From: Candidatus Poribacteria bacterium
GTDB taxonomy: Bacteria; Poribacteria; WGA-4E; PCPOR2b
NCBI GenBank assembly: GCA_027296925.1
Contig: JAPUIP010000497.1
Location: forward strand, 1 to 16,805
Direction: 5' to 3'
DNA: 16,805 bases
Of the stretch, positions 15,747 to 16,805 are shown piece by piece; position 1 is the stretch's first letter, and every line of letters starts with the position of its first letter. The position numbers were made by a program, and so were the translations under genes. The notes under the pieces are model-generated. The model did not search any database and was not told the DNA's origin. It worked only from the letters and a program-made list of their open reading frames with translations.

Positions 15747-16235
15747 CTAAACCGTCAAAGCGGAACCGGGCTTTCCCCAATCGCCCCTTTCTTCCAGGAA
15801 TTTCACGGACTTATCAATCAGAAGCTGTCCGTCTGCCGCTAAAGTGATTTTCACACGCTCAAGGGGACGTGGAGCGGGGCCTTCAAAGTTTATTCCATCC
15901 CGATCAAAACCCGTCCCATGACAAGGACACTTAAATTTATTCTCGGAAGCAAGCCACCGGGGGGTACACCCAAGATGGGTGCAAATCGCCAACAACGCGT
16001 AAAACTCACCATTTTCTTGCCGAACAATCCAGACGCGATAAGGGTTCTTCTTCCACTTTTCGCTCACGGTCCCAGGGGGATATTCGCTGGGGAATCCGGC
16101 CTTAAACACTAAGGACGGCTCGAAAAGAACGCGTGGGTATAAAAATCGAATCAATCCGGGACCGAAGGCGAGGCCGGCAGCGGCAGTAAAATTCCCCCAT
16201 CCCAGAAACTTAAAAAATTGACGTCGGGATAACAT
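15747..16235 (-). CDS. Rieske iron-sulphur protein, TAT-exported
   Basis: This 162-residue protein is the 2Fe-2S subunit that takes the first electron from quinol at the Qo site. Residues 3-9 (SRRQFFK) match the twin-arginine motif, followed by a hydrophobic anchor (about 14-32). Cluster ligands are in CTHLGC (85-90) and CPCHG (103-107): Cys85, His87, Cys103, His106, with Cys90 and Cys105 as the disulphide pair. The residues after the second motif are T-G-F rather than the S-x-Y of high-potential Rieske proteins. Loss of the Tyr hydrogen bond is known to lower the potential, which suits a menaquinol-oxidising complex. GAGGTGA lies 4 bases before the ATG. It is the first gene of region A, behind promoter A with a leader of about 104 nt. 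Confidence 0.95.
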   Translation of the reverse strand: MLSRRQFFKFLGWGNFTAAAGLAFGPGLIRFLYPRVLFEPSLVFKAGFPSEYPPGTVSEKWKKNPYRVWIVRQENGEFYALLAICTHLGCTPRWLASENKFKCPCHGTGFDRDGINFEGPAPRPLERVKITLAADGQLLIDKSVKFLEERGDWGKPGSALTV

Positions 16236-16345
16236 TTACTCACCTCAAATTCAAAATTGTTGATAGCATAAAAGAACGACGCTTGAAAAGCATACGCCAT
16301 GCGTATAGAAATCGCCAATTGTTCGTCTGAATTTTAGATCGGCAT

Positions 16346-16374
16346 ATTATAGCATTACTCAAAAAAGAGATCAA
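16346..16374 (-). promoter_or_regulatory. Promoter A, upstream of the Rieske/cytochrome b operon
   Basis: Minus strand: -35 TTGATC (16369-16374), 17-bp spacer starting TCTTTTTTG, -10 TATAAT (16346-16351). It shares the 15-base string from the -35 into the spacer with promoter B. Confidence 0.8.
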
Positions 16375-16391
16375 CACTAAAAAAAAGGAAA

Positions 16392-16407
16392 TCACGGATA
16401 TCCGTGA
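16392..16407. promoter_or_regulatory. Perfect 16-bp palindrome, putative regulator site A
   Basis: TCACGGATATCCGTGA, identical to the site at 10103-10118 and again exactly 17 bp upstream of the -35 box (centre near -61). Likely bound by a dimeric activator; the identity of the protein is unknown. Confidence 0.65.
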
Positions 16408-16470
16408 CCCTACAAAATCTTCTTTCAAAAACAGGGAGTGAAGTATCTGGTCAAATAGATGCTATACAAT

Positions 16471-16620
16471 GTAGGGGACGCGCTCCGTCGCGTCCCATTG
16501 ACATCAACTTAAGGGGCACTGGACCTTTCAGCCCCGTTTACGGGGGTTCTCCTCCATTAGCTCGGAACTTCAGATCCGAGCGACCAATCTCTCAAACGCC
16601 CGAAGCTAAAGACTTCGGGC
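16471..16620. repeat. Cluster of tandem stem-loops
   Basis: In sequence there are GGGACGCG-6-CGCGTCCC (16475-16496), GGGGC...GCCCC (16513-16535) overlapping CCCCG-TTTA-CGGGG (16532-16545), GCTCGGA-8-TCCGAGC (16560-16581) and GCCCGAAG-7-CTTCGGGC (16598-16620). The stems differ in sequence, so this is not a simple tandem repeat. It may be an accumulation of palindromic repeats, or terminators/structured RNA of a neighbouring transcript. Confidence 0.65.
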
Positions 16621-16805
16621 TGATAACTTGAAAAGATCATAAATGATCCTGATGTCCTCGGAATCACCAACAAAACCTTAACTTGATGCGCATGCGCTTT
16701 CCCCAACAGAACCCTCATGCGTTTGTGGGGCAAGCCCTACACTACAAAATTCGCATCTCCGTTGCAGAATGCCCGTTTTATGCAGAACATCGTTGACCAA
16801 TACAC
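16621..16805. other. Right-end stretch with no gene seen
   Basis: Together with 16236-16470 this completes the 570-bp gene-free right end. No convincing frame, RNA gene or promoter is seen here. The only notable item is a 10-bp palindrome GCGCATGCGC at 16688-16697, followed by a C-rich then G-rich pair of tracts (about 16701-16735). Confidence 0.4.

Noticed and set aside
16369..16374. TTGATC at the two promoters as half of an FNR box
   Set aside because: No ATCAA partner lies at the required 4-base spacing; its position fits a -35 box better.
16471..16620. Hairpin cluster as a CRISPR array
   Set aside because: The stems differ from each other and there is no constant repeat with regular spacers.

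Overview
The window reads as one large respiratory gene block, with every credible gene on the minus strand, so transcription runs from about position 16350 down to about 185. Composition is moderate, the intergenic spaces are short, and several gaps hold hairpin-rich palindromic repeats. The proteins resemble those of uncultured environmental bacteria (Poribacteria, Latescibacterota, Planctomycetes or Nitrospira-like lineages). No rRNA or other phylogenetic marker is present, so the taxonomic guess is weak; the repeats and the decayed PIN toxin gene fit a repeat-rich, Poribacteria-like genome. b6f-type split cytochrome b, c-type cytochromes with class I folds, and cupredoxins point to a Gram-negative-type periplasm.

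Region A (16235 to 10150) is a quinol:electron-acceptor complex. It encodes a Rieske protein, cytochrome b N-terminal half, cytochrome b C-terminal half, a 1060-codon membrane-anchored octaheme cytochrome c, and a small anchored monoheme cytochrome c. Region B (9990 to 2446) encodes a cupredoxin, an orphan CydA-like bd-type membrane protein, a three-helix membrane diheme cytochrome c with inserted beta repeats, a three-helix monoheme cytochrome c, a diheme cytochrome c fused to an ethylbenzene-dehydrogenase-type haem-b domain, and a second cupredoxin. Regions A and B start from two near-identical promoters. Each carries the same perfect 16-bp palindrome exactly 17 bp upstream of the -35 box, so the two units look like one regulon. 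Region C (2378 to 185) holds a broken PIN/VapC-like gene carrying a hairpin repeat, and a DrrAB-like ABC exporter pair (ATPase and permease, overlapping by 4 bp).

A plausible functional reading is that the Rieske/cytochrome b unit oxidises (mena)quinol. Electrons then pass through the 8-haem subunit, the small cytochrome and the cupredoxins to the bd-like/cytochrome c membrane assembly of region B. That assembly may act as a terminal reductase or as an oxidoreductase for an unknown substrate. The two units together encode 14 CXXCH sites. No CydB, haem-copper oxidase or molybdopterin catalytic subunit is encoded in the window. The direction of electron flow and the final substrate are inference.

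Non-coding parts: 1-171 is a large imperfect inverted repeat (MITE-like); 2211-2328 and 10568-10673 are smaller palindromic repeats; 16236-16805 has no gene and holds the first promoter plus a cluster of stem-loops. I saw no tRNA, rRNA, CRISPR array or transposase.
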